A DNA stretch of 15,397 nt from Dehalococcoidales bacterium (GTDB lineage Bacteria > Chloroflexota > Dehalococcoidia > Dehalococcoidales > DAOVUZ01). Both the position numbers and the translations under genes were made by a program. Location of the stretch: positions 1 through 15,397 of the forward strand of contig DAOVUZ010000005.1 of the NCBI GenBank assembly GCA_030632305.1, read 5' to 3'. The notes under the pieces were generated by a model that searched no databases, was not told the DNA's origin, and saw nothing but the letters and a program-made list of their open reading frames with translations. Numbering within the stretch: the stretch's first letter is position 1; the number at the start of each line of letters is the position of its first letter. Shown piece after piece: positions 1 through 7,230 of the stretch.

Positions 1-249
1 AATAGTATCGTGTTTGTTCAGAGCACAAGAAATTATCAGCTTGGTACCGACCCCATCAACGCTAGATACCAGAACTGGCTGTTTAAACCCCTTAAATTCA
101 AAAAGCCCGCCAAAGAAGCCTAAGTCAGTCAAGACCTCAGGACGAAGGGTAGAACGGGCATGCTTTCCAATCAGCTCTTTGGTTTTAGCCGCCAGAGCAA
201 TATTAACGCCGGCCGCAGCATAAGTCCCTTTAATCTGCCTCGCCTCCAT
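1..249 (-). CDS. purM: Phosphoribosylformylglycinamidine cyclo-ligase (AIR synthetase), N-terminal part
   Basis: PurM closes the imidazole ring of formylglycinamidine ribonucleotide with ATP, giving AIR, the fifth step of de novo purine synthesis in the cytoplasm. Only the first 83 codons lie in the window; the frame is open to the left edge. Reading the minus strand from the ATG at 249 gives MEARQIKGTYAAAGVNIA, then a PEVLTDLGFFGGLFEF stretch, then PVLVSSVDGVGTKL. The YAAAGV start, the GGFGGLF-like segment and the DGVGTKL nucleotide-binding motif are hallmarks of PurM N-termini. The upstream AAGGTAAGG-like purine stretch is a modest ribosome site. It is the third gene of a purF - small membrane protein - purM series on one strand, so it is probably co-transcribed with purF. 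Identification is firm; the remainder of the protein is not visible. Confidence 0.93.
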   Translation of the reverse strand, partial: MEARQIKGTYAAAGVNIALAAKTKELIGKHARSTLRPEVLTDLGFFGGLFEFKGFKQPVLVSSVDGVGTKLIISCALNKHDTI

Positions 250-276
250 CAGTAAATCCTTACCTTGAAATTACAG

Positions 277-477
277 TTACCAGCTTCGTCTTCGACCAGC
301 CGCTGCCACCAGAGGTGCCACCACCAGCCAAAGGGTGATAGTTATCAGCATAGACATGACATAGCTTATCTTTTCTATGCCCAGGTCCGGGGCAAAAACA
401 CCCCACAGAAGCATGAGAATAAAGGAACTCAAAAAGAAGCCGGGTACAGCCGCCAGTATGGTAAAGTATCCAAACAT
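277..477 (-). CDS. Small two-helix membrane protein between purF and purM, function unknown
   Basis: A 66-residue protein that I do not recognise. It starts MFGYFTILAAVPGFFLSS and contains two long hydrophobic stretches, about residues 4-27 and 38-61, separated by a short loop with D31, E35 and K36 and ending in a basic tail (GRRRSW). This suggests a two-helix inner-membrane protein. A GGGAGG ribosome site five bases before the ATG, together with coding direction and position between purF (stop at 610) and purM (start at 249), supports a real gene rather than a chance frame. The gap to purM is only 27 bases, implying co-transcription. No catalytic or metal-binding motif is visible. Its role in, or independence from, purine metabolism cannot be told from the sequence. 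Confidence 0.68.
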   Translation of the reverse strand: MFGYFTILAAVPGFFLSSFILMLLWGVFAPDLGIEKISYVMSMLITITLWLVVAPLVAAAGRRRSW

Positions 478-609
478 ATCAGCCTCCCAACAATTGTGAA
501 TTTAATCATAACACTTCGGGCAAACCAGTTGCAATCACAGAAGGAGTGGGATTAACGCAGGTAAGAGTACTTAAACTTTGATAAAGGTGCTGAAAAATTA
601 GAATGCAGA

Positions 610-2025
610 TTACCGCTGCTTTCTGCCAGGGTATCCTGGCGGCGGTGCAGTCTCCAGTGCCAGCTTAGCCATCTCAAGCTGAACCGGTATGGGGTAGTCA
701 CCAGTGAAACAAGCCAGACAAAAGATATCCTTAGGCAAAGCCACCGCCTTAATCAGCCCATCAATACTCAGATAGCCCAATGAATCAGCACCGATAAAAT
801 CTCTGACCTCAGGTATAGTTTTTTGAGAGGCCATTAGCTCCCACCGAGTAGCCATATCTACACCAAAGAAGCAGGGATAGCGGAGGGGCGGGGCGCAGAT
901 GCGCATATGCACCTCTCTGGCTCCTGCCTTTCTCAATAACTTTACTACTTGAGGGGTAGTAGTGCCGCGGACAATGCTATCATCAACCACCACTACCCGC
1001 TTACCATCCAGCATCTGGGGTAGGGGGTTAAACTTCAGTTTGACGCCGAGGTCCCTTATTCGCTGGTCAGGTTCAATAAAGGTACGCCCCACATAGCGGT
1101 TCTTAATCAATCCTTCCGCCAATGGGATACCCGACTTTTGGGCATAGCCGATGCCGGCAGCAGTAGCCTAATCGGGCACGCCTATAACCAAATCGGCATC
1201 TACCGCGTGCTCCTCAGCTAGCCCCCCTCCCATAGCCTGCCGTGCTGGGTAAAGCAGCCGACCATTAATTACACTATCAGGGCGAGCAAAATAGATATAC
1301 TCAAAGATGCACAGCCCTCTTCTGCCTACCTCTTCCCGGTAACTATTAACTCCATTCTCGGTAATAGAAACTATCTCGCCCGGTTCAACCTCCCTGATAA
1401 AGTCGGCGCCAATGTGGCCGAGAGCACAACTCTCTGAGGCTATAACCCAACCACCATTAATAGACCCCAGACACAAGGGGCGCACACCAAAGGGATCACG
1501 AACCCCAAACAAGCTGTGGTCAGTCATAATTGTCAGAGAATATGCCCCCTGAAGCCGATGCATAGCATACCTTATCTTGTCTACCCAATCTTTATCAGGG
1601 GCGGAGAGAATGAGGTTAGCGATAACCTCGCTATCTGTGGAAGTGTGGAAGGTATAGCCCTGCTCAGAGAGTTCTTGATAAAGATGCTCAGCATTAACGA
1701 TGTTCCCGTTGTGGGCTATGCCCATAGTATTGGAACCGCTACCCACTATGATAGGCTGAACATTGATTACCCGACTGGAACCTCTGGTAGAATAGCGATT
1801 ATGACCAATGGCAATATCCCCACTGAGCCGAGTTAATGAATCCTCACTAAACACCTGGGATACCAATCCCATCTTGGCGTAAACCTGGAGTCCTTTGCCA
1901 TTGGTGGTGGCAATACCAGCGCTCTCCTGACCGCGGTGCTGAAGAGCAAATAAAGCAAAAAAGGTAAGTCGAGCTACATCCTCATTGGGGGCGTAAACAC
2001 CAAAAACGCCACAACACTCGTGCAA
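610..2025 (-). pseudogene. purF: Amidophosphoribosyltransferase interrupted by one in-frame TAG
   Basis: PurF transfers ammonia from glutamine to PRPP, the committed step of de novo purine synthesis. The frame starts at a TTG (2025) after a GAGAGG site, with a very short leader MHEC before the catalytic Cys5 (CGVFGV). The glutaminase domain shows LQHRGQESAGIA, GHNRYSTRG and AHNGNI. The PRPP domain shows KNRYVGRTF and the PRPP loop VVVVDDSIVRGTT. Four cysteines matching the B. subtilis [4Fe-4S] ligands are present: in RRGLCIFEY, in YPCFFG and two in FCLACFTG. The frame is broken by TAG at 1168-1170, where the family has the serine of VPDS; TCG to TAG is one change. Both halves (2025-1168 and 1167-610) are in the same frame and together give about 471 residues, full family length. 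The downstream half has no convincing restart. It may be a recent nonsense mutation, a sequence error or readthrough; genes nearby end in TAG, so TAG is a normal stop here. Confidence 0.9.
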
Positions 2026-2106
2026 GTTTGCCTGCCTCTCAACTGGCTGTCAGAAAAATCAAGGATTTTTTCTAGGTTGAATTCACCCGAACTAACCTAC
2101 ACTATA

Positions 2107-2135
2107 ATTATAGCCCTTTTCTATTTGCGGGTCAA
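2107..2135 (-). promoter_or_regulatory. Sigma70-type promoter of purF cluster
   Basis: On the minus strand, TTGACC (2130-2135) is followed by a 17-base spacer and a perfect TATAAT (2107-2112). Transcription should start near 2100, giving a leader of about 75 bases before the purF TTG. The leader contains an AT-rich inverted repeat, GAAAAATC / GATTTTT(T)C, at 2053-2072. No purine riboswitch-like structure was recognised in the leader. Confidence 0.75.
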
Positions 2136-2148
2136 TTTATAGCAAGAG

Positions 2149-2291
2149 GTCTACCATTGAACGAACATTAGGATGTTTATCCCAACCTGCGTATACCTAC
2201 TGTCTACCATTTAGCGTATCACTTAAGTGACCGTAACAGGTAACAAAACGCTAGAATGTACAATGGGGTTAACAAAATAAGCTATTGTTTA
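2149..2291 (+). repeat. Degenerate fragment of the dispersed repeat family
   Basis: Bases 2149-2169 match the middle of the full repeats at 10392 and 11644 almost exactly (ACCATTGAACGAACATT). The intervening part is diverged and shortened. At 2240-2262 and 2269-2291 it carries the two 23-bp right-end units (TAACAAAACGCTA... and TTAACAA-N9-TTGTTTA), spaced 29 bases. The left unit and the GC hairpin are missing. It fills most of the gap between the purF promoter and the end of glnQ; nothing else was seen in that gap. Confidence 0.6.
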
Positions 2292-2317
2292 ATCAAAAAG
2301 CTATACGCACTTATTAT

Positions 2318-3049
2318 TTACATATGTAGCACTTTACTGAGGAACAACTTGGTACGCTCGTTGCTGGAGGCAAAGAACTTCTCCGGCGTGGCTTCATCGA
2401 TAATCTGACCCTCATCCATAAGAATCATGCGGTTGGCAGCGGCATGAGCAAATCCCATCTCGTGTGAAACTACCACCATTGTCATTCCCTCCTTGGTCAG
2501 GGCCAGCATCACATCCAGCACTTCTTTGATCATCTCAGGGTCAAGCGCACTGGTCGGTTCATCAAACAGCATGATTTTGGGGTCCATCGCCAGGGCTCGT
2601 GCTATGGCTACCCGCTGCTGCTGTCCACCGGAAAGCTGAACAGGGTAAGCTTGGGCTTTTTCTGAAATTCCCACTTTGGCTAGAAGATTAAGGGCAATTT
2701 TCTGTGATTCATTTTTTTGACGCTTACGGACTACACGTTGCGCCAATGTCAGGTTTTCCATCACTGTCAGGTGAGTAAACAGATTAAAAGACTGGAATAC
2801 CATGCCGATTTCTCGACGGACGGTATTAATATTCTGAGCACTGTCCAGGGGGATGTTATCCACCACAATTTCCCCGTCGTCATATTCCTCAAGGCGATTG
2901 ATACAGCGTAGTAAGGTGGACTTGCCCGAGCCCGAGGGACCGATAATCACCACCACCTCGCCCTTATGCACATCCAAACTTACCCCTCGTAGTGCGTGCA
3001 CCATGCCGAAGTGCTTGTGGATATTCTCGATATGAATAATTGGTTCCAT
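2318..3049 (-). CDS. glnQ: Polar amino-acid ABC transporter, ATP-binding subunit
   Basis: ATPase that powers uptake of a polar amino acid (glutamine or another) from the inner face of the membrane. The 243 residues are the usual length for the GlnQ/HisP family. Visible motifs are Walker A GPSGSGKS (37-44), Q-loop Q86 in MVFQSFNLF, ABC signature LSGGQQQR (139-146), Walker B IMLFDEPTSALD (159-170) and the switch histidine H196 in VVSHEMGFA. The FNLFTHLTVMEN segment after the Q-loop is typical of amino-acid importers. It starts at an ATG only five bases after the permease TAG stop, with a weak TAGG ribosome site, so it is likely translated by coupling with the permease. It is the last gene of a glnH-glnP-glnQ operon. 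The subfamily is certain; the exact amino acid is not. Confidence 0.94.
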   Translation of the reverse strand: MEPIIHIENIHKHFGMVHALRGVSLDVHKGEVVVIIGPSGSGKSTLLRCINRLEEYDDGEIVVDNIPLDSAQNINTVRREIGMVFQSFNLFTHLTVMENLTLAQRVVRKRQKNESQKIALNLLAKVGISEKAQAYPVQLSGGQQQRVAIARALAMDPKIMLFDEPTSALDPEMIKEVLDVMLALTKEGMTMVVVSHEMGFAHAAANRMILMDEGQIIDEATPEKFFASSNERTKLFLSKVLHM

Positions 3050-3054
3050 AATGC

Positions 3055-3882
3055 CTATTTTTCAATGTGAGTCTTTTTCTCAATCCAGGCCACCCCGCGA
3101 GCTGAGAACAGGGTCATCACCAGATATATTAAGGCGACCATCGTCCACACCTCGATGGGGTTGAAGTTCACAGCCATGAATTCACGCCCCCTGCGGGTCA
3201 AATCGGCCACCGCCACCACACTCACCAGAGACGAATCTTTGAGTAGCGCAATGAACTCATTGCCTATCGGCGGTAGAACCACACGGAATGCCTGCGGCAG
3301 GACCACGTGACGCATTGACTGGAAATGCGTCATACCCAGACTGCGAGCAGCTTCCATCTGGCCTTTGGGGATGCTCTGAATGCCTGCCCGGTAAATCTCA
3401 CTCATATAAGCCCCATAGCAGATAGTAAAGGCGGCAATGGCAGTAAATATGGGGTTGGCATGATAATTAGCCATAGCGGAAAAATTCAGCCATTCACCTA
3501 CCGTTTGGATAACTACCGGAAAGGCAAAATACCACCATATTAGCTGCACTAAAAGAGGGATACCTCGAACTATCTCAACGTAAAGGGTGGCAACGCCATA
3601 AATAAAACGGTTCCGTGAGAGCCGCCCCAACCCTCCAATCAAGCCTAACAGCAGGGTCAGCATAAACGCCATAGCGGTGATAAAAACGGTTATGACAATG
3701 CCATGGCGTACAAAAAGCAGGATATTACGAAAAGGATCGGCTTTTGCCGTAACCAGGATTACTATCAAGACGGCCACCAAGATAACCAGACCCCACCAGG
3801 GGTCGACACGTGCGATTACCCCAGCGCCAGGAATATGAGTTAATTTACTGCCACCGGGCCTGAGTTTCGGCTGTCCGTCCAC
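3055..3882 (-). CDS. glnP: Polar amino-acid ABC transporter, permease
   Basis: Membrane channel subunit of the amino-acid importer. The 275-residue protein has a 25-residue polar N-terminus, then hydrophobic helices at about 30-46, 61-84, 95-127, 145-160, 208-226 and 245-262. The EAA loop that docks on the ATPase is clear: QMEAARSLGMTHFQSMRHVVLP at about 175-196. The segments VEIVRGIPLLVQL and YMSEIYRAGIQSI are typical of the HisM/GlnP family. The start is a GTG at 3882, preceded by a strong GAGGAG site; the stop is TAG. The N-terminal extra helix is longer than in minimal GlnP proteins but seen in many homologues. It lies 64 bases after the binding protein gene and 5 bases before the ATPase gene. 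Confidence 0.93.
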   Translation of the reverse strand: MDGQPKLRPGGSKLTHIPGAGVIARVDPWWGLVILVAVLIVILVTAKADPFRNILLFVRHGIVITVFITAMAFMLTLLLGLIGGLGRLSRNRFIYGVATLYVEIVRGIPLLVQLIWWYFAFPVVIQTVGEWLNFSAMANYHANPIFTAIAAFTICYGAYMSEIYRAGIQSIPKGQMEAARSLGMTHFQSMRHVVLPQAFRVVLPPIGNEFIALLKDSSLVSVVAVADLTRRGREFMAVNFNPIEVWTMVALIYLVMTLFSARGVAWIEKKTHIEK

Positions 3883-3946
3883 AGGACTCCTCGAAACAGT
3901 TTTACTCGGCTAACCACAGAAGCCTCGTTAATATGAACTCAGTTAT

Positions 3947-4693
3947 TTACTGGATCACTAGCCACTCTGCTACCAGCTCTTCAATCAGCCCTTCGTCTTT
4001 GACCACCTGCAGGCCTTCGTTGATTTTGGCCAGCAACTCTTCTTCGGTCTTAGAGACCGCAATCCCGTAATTTTCTTCGGTGAAGACCTCGCCTACTGTT
4101 TTAAGTTCGTCAGGATATTCACCCACATATCCCAGGGCTAATGGGTTATCGGCGACCACGGCGTCAATCTGCCCGTTCATCAAATCCTGATAGGCCAGAC
4201 CGATATCATCGTACGTCCTGAGAGTGGCACCCTCAACCTTCTCTATCTCAAAGGAGCCGGTGGTGCCGATTTGTGCTCCGGCCACCTTACCGGACAGCCC
4301 GTCTTTGTCGGCGATATCGGTATTGTCTATACTCACGGTGACAATCTGCCCTGCCTCGAAATACGGATCTGAGAAAAGAAATTGTTGCCTGCGCTCTTCA
4401 GTTATGGTCATGGCGGAGATGGCCGCATCATACTGGCCCTGCGCCATCCCGGCCAGAAGAGGGTCCCAGGCAACGTTAATAAACTCAATTTCGAGGCCAG
4501 CTCTCTCGGCAATGGCGGTCATCAGGTCGATGTCAAATCCTTCGATTTCCATGGTTTGTTCATTGATAGACTCGAAAGGTGGCCACGTGGCATCAGTGGC
4601 GACACGAACCTTTGCCGTCGTCTGGGCACAACCAGATATGAGTAAACTAGACAGCATCAGCCCAATCAGAGCACATAAGAATAAACGTTTCAT
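3947..4693 (-). CDS. glnH: Polar amino-acid ABC transporter, substrate-binding lipoprotein
   Basis: Extracytoplasmic receptor that delivers an amino acid to GlnP. The chosen start (ATG 4693, MKRLFLCALIGL) follows an AGGAGGGG ribosome site and begins a lipoprotein signal peptide with lipobox ISGC at Cys22; an upstream in-frame start at 4735 would put 14 polar residues before it and lacks such a site. The mature protein belongs to solute-binding family 3: RVATDATWPPFE near the start, EGFDIDLMTAIAERAGL, the DAAISAMTITEERR segment, FSDPYFEAG, and the second-lobe GTTGSFEIEK and DAVVADN motifs. Length is 248 residues, normal for the family. Membrane anchoring through Cys22 suits an organism with no typical periplasmic binding proteins. 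Substrate specificity is not readable by eye. Confidence 0.93.
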   Translation of the reverse strand: MKRLFLCALIGLMLSSLLISGCAQTTAKVRVATDATWPPFESINEQTMEIEGFDIDLMTAIAERAGLEIEFINVAWDPLLAGMAQGQYDAAISAMTITEERRQQFLFSDPYFEAGQIVTVSIDNTDIADKDGLSGKVAGAQIGTTGSFEIEKVEGATLRTYDDIGLAYQDLMNGQIDAVVADNPLALGYVGEYPDELKTVGEVFTEENYGIAVSKTEEELLAKINEGLQVVKDEGLIEELVAEWLVIQ

Positions 4694-4752
4694 TTTTCCC
4701 CTCCTGTTTCTGTAATTTCGGTGGAAGTCTAACATATTTGTGAGAGGCTGTC

Positions 4753-4814
4753 TATACTTTCACAGTATAAATTTGCGGTTTTTCACACCTGGTATCTCGA
4801 ACAAGGTGTGAAAA
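4753..4814. promoter_or_regulatory. Two inverted repeats upstream of glnH, possible operator
   Basis: TTTTCACACCT (4780-4790) and AGGTGTGAAAA (4804-4814) form a perfect 11-bp inverted repeat with a 13-base centre. Just downstream, towards glnH, TATACT-TTCAC-AGTATA (4753-4769) is a second perfect repeat, 6 bp, whose minus-strand arm could also be a -10 box (TATACT). No good -35 is placed for it, and no T-run follows the long repeat on the minus strand, so an operator is more likely than a terminator. The rest of 4694-4980 holds nothing else that I can identify. Confidence 0.45.
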
Positions 4815-4980
4815 TGTGAAGCGGAGGAAGGGTTGTGGAGAGATAGATATTGAATTTTGCCGTCAATAATCTTGACTAGTGAATGCGGTTCGTCCAAATA
4901 GCGCTGAACCGTGGGAATTCTTGGGCTCCCAAAGTAGTCCTCCCGTAATGCGATAGCCTGAAATGTAAAAAGGAACCTTT

Positions 4981-5415
4981 TTAGATAGTCTTCTCCATTC
5001 TAATATGCTGTATGTCAGCTTCTAAAAAAGGCAAGCCAGTTTCCCTAAAGCCACACTTTATATAGAAGTCTATAACGTAATACTGGGCATGGAGCACTAT
5101 TTGCTCTATGCCTCTTTTCTTCAACTCTTCTTCCAGAAAAGTAATAATTCCTTTCCCTATACCGGCTCCTCGTGAAGGTTTCAGGATGGCCATTCTCTCC
5201 AGCTTAGCTTGCTGGCTATTCAGGAATCTAATTCTAACTGTACCTACTGCAATGTCTCCATTTTTCACTACCATATGTAGCGCAGACGAATCATTACCGT
5301 CTTGCTCCAGAGTTTCTGAAATACCCTGCTCTTCCACAAAAACCCTCTTCCTGATGTCCAGGGCTTCCTCCAGTTCTTTGTCGTTTTCAACCAGTTTATA
5401 ACGTAAATTATCCAT
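4981..5415 (-). CDS. GNAT-family N-acetyltransferase, ElaA/YjcF-like
   Basis: A probable acetyl-CoA-dependent acyltransferase of unknown substrate. From the ATG at 5415 the protein (144 residues) starts MDNLRYKLVENDKELEEALD, followed by IRKRVFVEEQGIS, a segment typical of ElaA/YjcF-like GNATs. The acetyl-CoA binding core is LERMAILKPSRGAGIGKGI (R/Q-x-x-G-x-G/A pattern), followed by LHAQYYVIDFYIKCGFRETG, the family's beta5-alpha4 region. The start is uncertain: an ATG at 5436 and a TTG at 5448 are in frame, and none has a clear ribosome site; 5415 matches the family N-terminus best. It stands alone between the gln operon and a broken ABC gene. Family is sure; the acceptor molecule is unknown. 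Confidence 0.83.
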   Translation of the reverse strand: MDNLRYKLVENDKELEEALDIRKRVFVEEQGISETLEQDGNDSSALHMVVKNGDIAVGTVRIRFLNSQQAKLERMAILKPSRGAGIGKGIITFLEEELKKRGIEQIVLHAQYYVIDFYIKCGFRETGLPFLEADIQHIRMEKTI

Positions 5416-5498
5416 ACCTTGCAGCGAAAATGTCATTGGGGATAACAAATTACCAGCGTAGTATCATACACTGTATTGATATATTAATCACGTCTTAA

Positions 5499-6032
5499 TC
5501 AATCGGTAGACTCAGTTCTGCTAAGCAATATGTTATCATCGGTAAATCTTTCGCCACTTGCCTGTTCAAAGACAGCAATAAGGTCATTAAAAGTAAGATT
5601 GCTTTTCCGTGTATGGTCCAGGTCAACAATTATTCTACCTTTGTGCATCATAATTAACCGGCTTCCATAATTTAAAGCTATCTCCATATTATGGGTTACC
5701 ATTATAGCCGTTATACTCTCTCGTTCGATAATCATCTTAGTAAGCTCAAGTACCGAGCGAGCCGTATTAGGGTCTAGTGTGGATATATGTTCGTCGAGTA
5801 ACAGCAGAGACGGATTACTTATTGTTGCCATGACGAGAGCCAGTGCCTGCCTTTGTCCACCGGATAAGACGCCAACGGGTGCATTTAGTCTGTTCTCCAG
5901 TCCAAGACCCAGTGGTTCCAACGCCTGGCAAAACTGCTCGCGGTATTTTCTATTGGCAGCAATACCCAAACCTCTGTATGCTCGTTGTATAGGTGATGTA
6001 CCGAGAAGCCTTCGGGAAACTGAGCCAAACAT
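5499..6032 (-). pseudogene. 5'-truncated ABC ATPase (COG1101-like), Walker A half missing
   Basis: The 177-residue frame matches the C-terminal two thirds of the ATPase subunit that accompanies ABC_sub_bind-type transporters. It has LEPLGLGLENRL, the signature LSGGQRQALALVMAT (about 58-72), Walker B LLLLDEHISTLDP, and the switch histidine in MVTHNMEIALNYGSRLIMMHKGRI. Walker A and the Q-loop are absent. In-frame sequence before the ATG reaches a TGA after 14 codons, and the next DNA is a hairpin and the end of another gene, so there is no room for the missing part. The first residues (LLGTSP, RGLGIAANRK) look like family segments brought together by an internal deletion. No matching permease or binding protein is nearby. 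It cannot hydrolyse ATP on its own and is most likely a relic. Confidence 0.78.
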
Positions 6033-6125
6033 ACGACGGCGGGGGGTGCTGACAGCATGAAAACTCTTGCTTCACTACCCCCAAATCTTAGCCATTATTA
6101 GCTCAGCTCATTCTTTCCCAGGGAA

Positions 6126-6172
6126 TAAGGGGCTGAGCATTTTGAGCTGGTCTAATTCCGCTCAGCCCCTTA
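6126..6172 (-). terminator. Long hairpin after the osmoprotectant operon
   Basis: TAAGGGGCTGAG (6126-6137) and CTCAGCCCCTTA (6161-6172) are a perfect 12-bp inverted repeat around a 23-base loop. It starts 14 bases after the stop codon of the last opu gene in the transcription direction. There is no U-run after it, so it may stabilise the mRNA 3' end or act with Rho rather than as a simple intrinsic terminator. Confidence 0.55.
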
Positions 6173-6185
6173 GACCCAGACACTT

Positions 6186-7142
6186 TTATTCTTCGATCAA
6201 GCCCTTTTCAACCAGGTAACCACGGGCAACATCTTCTGGTTCCATCATATCGATGTCTACCTTGGCATTAAGTGCCTGCCAAGCCGCTTGGCCCTGGCCC
6301 ACTATCTCAGGCGTAGCCAGACCGCCTCCACCGGGGAAGGTAGCCACCAGCTCATTGAGAATTCCCTCAATTTCAGGATACTCGTCAAGGATATCCTGGC
6401 TAACATAAGGAGCCAGGTCATACGGTGGGAAGAAGGACAGGTCATCTAGATACGCATGCCAGCTATATTTAGCGATAATGGCATCGGTACCGAAGGCCAT
6501 AGCCACATCACACTGGTAATTTTCCAAACCCAGCAGTGAAGCTCCCGGAGCTCCAGTCATCAGAGAAGCCTCATCGACTTCAAAGTCATAGAACTCCTGC
6601 AGAGCAGGCAGGCCATCGGGACGCGTGGAGAATTCAAAGCCGACAAAGGTTATGACCTCCACTTCCCCTGCTTGATAAAGTGCCGCCAAATCGGAGAGTG
6701 ACTCAGCATCATGTTCTTCAACGAATTCAGGCCAGGAAACCAGGACATAGGTGTTGTTGTTCCAAATCGGGTCCAGCCAGACGAAACCTTCGCCTTCTTC
6801 CTCGTCCTTTACCAGGTCGTAAAGCTCGTTGTTATCAACTCCCGGCTCATACACATGGCCGAGGTGGACCATCCAGGCTGTCCCGGTATAATCAGCACAA
6901 ATATCGATGTCGCCAGCTTCCATCCCCTCCCTGAGAACCATAGAAGAGAGGTCCGCCACCAGCTCAACCGTAAAGCCGCGGTCTTCCAACAGCTGCTTCA
7001 TCATCTCACCGATAATGTACTGCTCGGTAAAGTTCTTGTTGCCGATGGTTAGTCCCCTCTCAGCCGGTGCACACCCCGCTCCGGGGAGGAGCAGAGCCAA
7101 GGTTAGAACTACTGCCAGGGTAGTAACAATTAGTCTGCGCAT
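6186..7142 (-). CDS. opuCC: Osmoprotectant (glycine betaine/choline/carnitine-type) binding lipoprotein
   Basis: Extracytoplasmic receptor of an OpuC/ProX-type importer for quaternary-amine osmolytes. 318 residues: signal peptide with arginines at 2-3, hydrophobic core and Cys24 in PGAGC (lipobox with Gly at -3, slightly unusual). The mature part starts LTIGNKNFTEQYIIGEMMKQLLE, the classical opening of the OpuAC/OsmoX substrate-binding family, then DICADYTGTAW, MTGAPGASLLGLENYQCDVAMAFGTDA and a C-terminal DVARGYLVEKGLI. The start is fixed by TAAGGAGGT, a perfect ribosome site, eight bases before the ATG. It is the fourth gene of the importer operon, 88 bases after the second permease. The sequence is clearly acidic. 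Whether it binds glycine betaine, carnitine or choline cannot be decided here. Confidence 0.92.
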   Translation of the reverse strand: MRRLIVTTLAVVLTLALLLPGAGCAPAERGLTIGNKNFTEQYIIGEMMKQLLEDRGFTVELVADLSSMVLREGMEAGDIDICADYTGTAWMVHLGHVYEPGVDNNELYDLVKDEEEGEGFVWLDPIWNNNTYVLVSWPEFVEEHDAESLSDLAALYQAGEVEVITFVGFEFSTRPDGLPALQEFYDFEVDEASLMTGAPGASLLGLENYQCDVAMAFGTDAIIAKYSWHAYLDDLSFFPPYDLAPYVSQDILDEYPEIEGILNELVATFPGGGGLATPEIVGQGQAAWQALNAKVDIDMMEPEDVARGYLVEKGLIEE

Positions 7143-7230
7143 TTTATTACCTCCTTAAAGAGTTTAATGTTACTTATTTACCCATTTGAGCTTGAATTTA
7201 TCCATATTTCATCTCATCTATCACCCCCTC

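Noticed and set aside
610..1122. Independent gene for the downstream purF half
   Set aside because: It would begin at a TTG with no ribosome site in the middle of the PRPP domain; it is better read as the tail of the interrupted gene.
1168..1170. Genome-wide TAG recoding (for example pyrrolysine) as an explanation for purF
   Set aside because: Several neighbouring genes end in TAG at the expected protein length, and the family residue here is an ordinary serine.
4224..4715. 163-codon plus-strand frame opposite glnH
   Set aside because: Antisense to a clear binding-protein gene; composition reflects its codons and there is no ribosome site or family match.
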